From NCBI GenBank assembly GCA_947474365.1, contig CANJIU010000011.1, positions 1 through 64,000 of the forward strand: a stretch of DNA of 64,000 nt, written 5' to 3'. The notes beneath the pieces were generated by a model that was given only the letters and a program-made list of their open reading frames with translations, made no database searches and was not told where the DNA came from. Below, piece after piece: positions 62,436-64,000 of this stretch (position 1 is the first letter of the stretch; every line of letters begins with the position of its first letter). Position numbers and translations under genes: made by a program. This DNA comes from Opitutia bacterium. Its GTDB lineage: Bacteria > Verrucomicrobiota > Verrucomicrobiia > Opitutales > Opitutaceae.

Positions 62436-63983
62436 CTATTCCGGCTGCAGCCACCGCGGGGCGATCTGGTCGGCTTCATCCGCCGTGCACAGCCATTTGA
62501 GGAGGTGATCCTTCATCGTCGCCTCCACGGAGGCGTAAGCGGGATCGCCGTGGAGGTTGATTCTCTCGCCCGGGTCGCGCTCCATGTTGTAGAGCTCAGC
62601 AAATCCATCGGGGTAGTAATTGTATTTCCACTGCCGGGTCCGGACCATCTTCGCGTCGGGATGGCGGGTGCCCTTGATGCCCTTGCCCTTCACGAAGGCG
62701 AAATCGCTTTTGTTGTGGGTGATGACTTCGGGAATCACGTTTTCGCTGAAGACGACTGTGCGCGGTTCCCAGCCGCTCCCATCGCCCGTGATGAGTGGAA
62801 CGAGGCTGCGGCCCTGCGTCAGGTACGGCACTGGTAAACCAGCGAGTTCGAAGAGCGTCGGCAACAAATCGACCGTCTCGATCAGGTCGTCGTGCTTCTT
62901 CGGCTGCACCCGCCCGGGATAGCGAATCATGAACGGCACGCGCACGGAGGAATCGAAAAAGCAGTTTTTGCCCATCAGCCCATGCTCGAGCATCTGATCG
63001 CCGTGGTCGGAGCTGAACACGACGATGGTGTTGGCTGCTGCGCCGCTGCGCTCCAGTTGATCCAAGATCAATCCGACCTCGCGATCGACCTGGCTGATGG
63101 CTGCGTAATAACTGCGCCACGCCCATTGCAGCTGTTCACGGTCCATTTCGTAGACCGGCTTGCTGCGGAGAATCAGCGCCTGCAGCGGCGGGGGCAGGCG
63201 TTGGATCTCTTCAAGCGACATGGCGTGGGGCAGGGGAATCGTCACGTCGTTGTACATCCGGTCCCAGGGAACGGAAATCTCCCAAGGTGAGTGCGGCTTC
63301 CAGAACGATACGTTGAGAAAAAAGGGCTTCGTCCCCTTCGTCAGATTTTCAAGATGGTGCCGGGCGCGTAGCCCCGTCCAGGTGGTTTCCGAAAACTCGT
63401 CGGCGATCGCGGCGCGAAACGGATTTCCACCCTTCTCGATGGACTTCGCCACGGCGCGATAGGAGTTGGCGCGGACGGGATTTTTTTCCCGCAGCCATTT
63501 CACGTAGCTGGAAAACCGGTCCAACGGCCCGGAAGCGTCGTGCAGATCGACGATGTCGAATCCCGTCCGCTCCGCTTCTTCGACCGTGGGTGGATGCAAA
63601 TGGAGTTTGCCCACCGTGGCGGTGGCATAGCCCGCCTCCTTCAACCGGGCCTGCATCAGCACCTCTCCGCGATCCAATGGGGTGTAGTTGACCCGGTTGC
63701 GGTGCGAATGCGAATAGCGCCCGGTGAAAAAGCTGACGCGTGACGGGACGCAGACCGGCGATGAGACAAACGCGTGCGTGAAATTGGCGGCGCCCGCCGC
63801 GAGCCGGTCGAAGTTGGGGGTGCGGATGATCGTGTTGCCGTTGGCACCGAGGCAGTCCCACCGGTGCTGATCGGTCATGATGAAGATAATGTTCGGGTGC
63901 GCGGCGGTCGCAGCCGACGCGCGGCCGAGTCCGCCGTCAACGAGCCAAGCCAGCAGGAACGAGAAGAGACAGAGACGTTTCAT
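62436..63983 (-). CDS. Type I sulfatase 4, secreted
   Basis: 515 residues with a signal peptide (LCLFSFLLAWLVDGGLG). The metal site is MTDQHRWDCLG (residues 36-46). Cys78 in CVPSRVSFFTGRYSHSH is the formylglycine site; the Val at position 2 of C-x-P-S-R is acceptable to FGE. Later motifs are GKLHLHP, VVFSSDHGDQMLEHGL and KWKYNYYP. This choline-sulfatase/iduronate-sulfatase-like subgroup differs from the other three here. It is convergent with the coupled sialidase operon. The start lies 17 bp inside the window edge, so the promoter is mostly outside. Confidence 0.9.
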   Translation of the reverse strand: MKRLCLFSFLLAWLVDGGLGRASAATAAHPNIIFIMTDQHRWDCLGANGNTIIRTPNFDRLAAGAANFTHAFVSSPVCVPSRVSFFTGRYSHSHRNRVNYTPLDRGEVLMQARLKEAGYATATVGKLHLHPPTVEEAERTGFDIVDLHDASGPLDRFSSYVKWLREKNPVRANSYRAVAKSIEKGGNPFRAAIADEFSETTWTGLRARHHLENLTKGTKPFFLNVSFWKPHSPWEISVPWDRMYNDVTIPLPHAMSLEEIQRLPPPLQALILRSKPVYEMDREQLQWAWRSYYAAISQVDREVGLILDQLERSGAAANTIVVFSSDHGDQMLEHGLMGKNCFFDSSVRVPFMIRYPGRVQPKKHDDLIETVDLLPTLFELAGLPVPYLTQGRSLVPLITGDGSGWEPRTVVFSENVIPEVITHNKSDFAFVKGKGIKGTRHPDAKMVRTRQWKYNYYPDGFAELYNMERDPGERINLHGDPAYASVEATMKDHLLKWLCTADEADQIAPRWLQPE

Positions 63984-64000
63984 GTTCGGGGATATACGCC

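Overview
The window is GC-rich chromosomal DNA that looks like a polysaccharide-degrading Verrucomicrobium, most probably of the Opitutaceae type. The grounds are family content: a PVC-type membrane-bound dehydrogenase/cytochrome with a C-terminal CxxCH, five TonB-dependent receptors (TBDRs) without any SusD partner and with a shared hxLxxFxV...GY segment before the plug, four type I sulfatases, four Asp-box (sialidase-like) propellers, two DUF4838 proteins and Tat-exported Gfo/Idh/MocA-type enzymes. This placement is inferred from gene content; no rRNA gene is present. I saw no tRNA, rRNA, CRISPR array or prophage.

Layout. 1-2280 is a mobile-element patch: a truncated REP-associated tyrosine transposase (RAYT) copy is joined to a truncated IS110 transposase, then comes an orphan secreted protein, then an intact RAYT flanked by inverted 28-base repeats. 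2280-3860 holds a toxin-antitoxin (TA) pair, a small membrane protein and a decayed gene. 3948-9759 is a PQQ-type propeller gene divergent from a TBDR that runs 13 bp into a Tat-exported sialidase-like protein. 9889-17252 mixes a secreted hypothetical protein, a second TA pair, a sulfatase divergent from a YchJ-type SEC-C protein, the large PVC cytochrome and a VapBC pair. 17350-33914 is a glycan region: a Gfo/Idh/MocA oxidoreductase, a second TBDR-sialidase pair on the minus strand, a divergent TBDR coupled to DUF4838, another TBDR followed by an enolase-superfamily sugar-acid enzyme, and a sulfatase. 34272-36687 carries an HDOD protein and an unusual radical SAM protein. 36919-41189 is a TBDR followed by a KDPG aldolase. 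41924-47243 has a second DUF4838 protein, an N-sulfoglucosamine-sulfohydrolase-like sulfatase and an overlapping MGH1-like glycosidase.

47256-51261 is a compact corrinoid methyl-transfer module: a RACo-type reactivating ATPase and a DUF1638 protein on one strand, a corrinoid-binding protein and a homocysteine-methyltransferase-family protein on the other. An FG-GAP propeller gene follows. 53741-63983 is the most coherent system: an MFS transporter, a sialidase-SGNH fusion, a family-10-like glycosidase, a 760-residue protein of unknown family and another sialidase-like protein, with all four junctions being ATGA overlaps. A divergent HpcH/HpaI aldolase and a convergent sulfatase frame it.

Together the genes suggest capture and stripping of a sulfated, acidic and perhaps acetylated or methylated glycan. 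TBDRs would import oligomers, exported sulfatases, esterases and glycosidases would process them, and the dehydratase-like enzyme and two pyruvate-type aldolases would feed sugar acids into central metabolism. The substrate itself cannot be read from the sequence.
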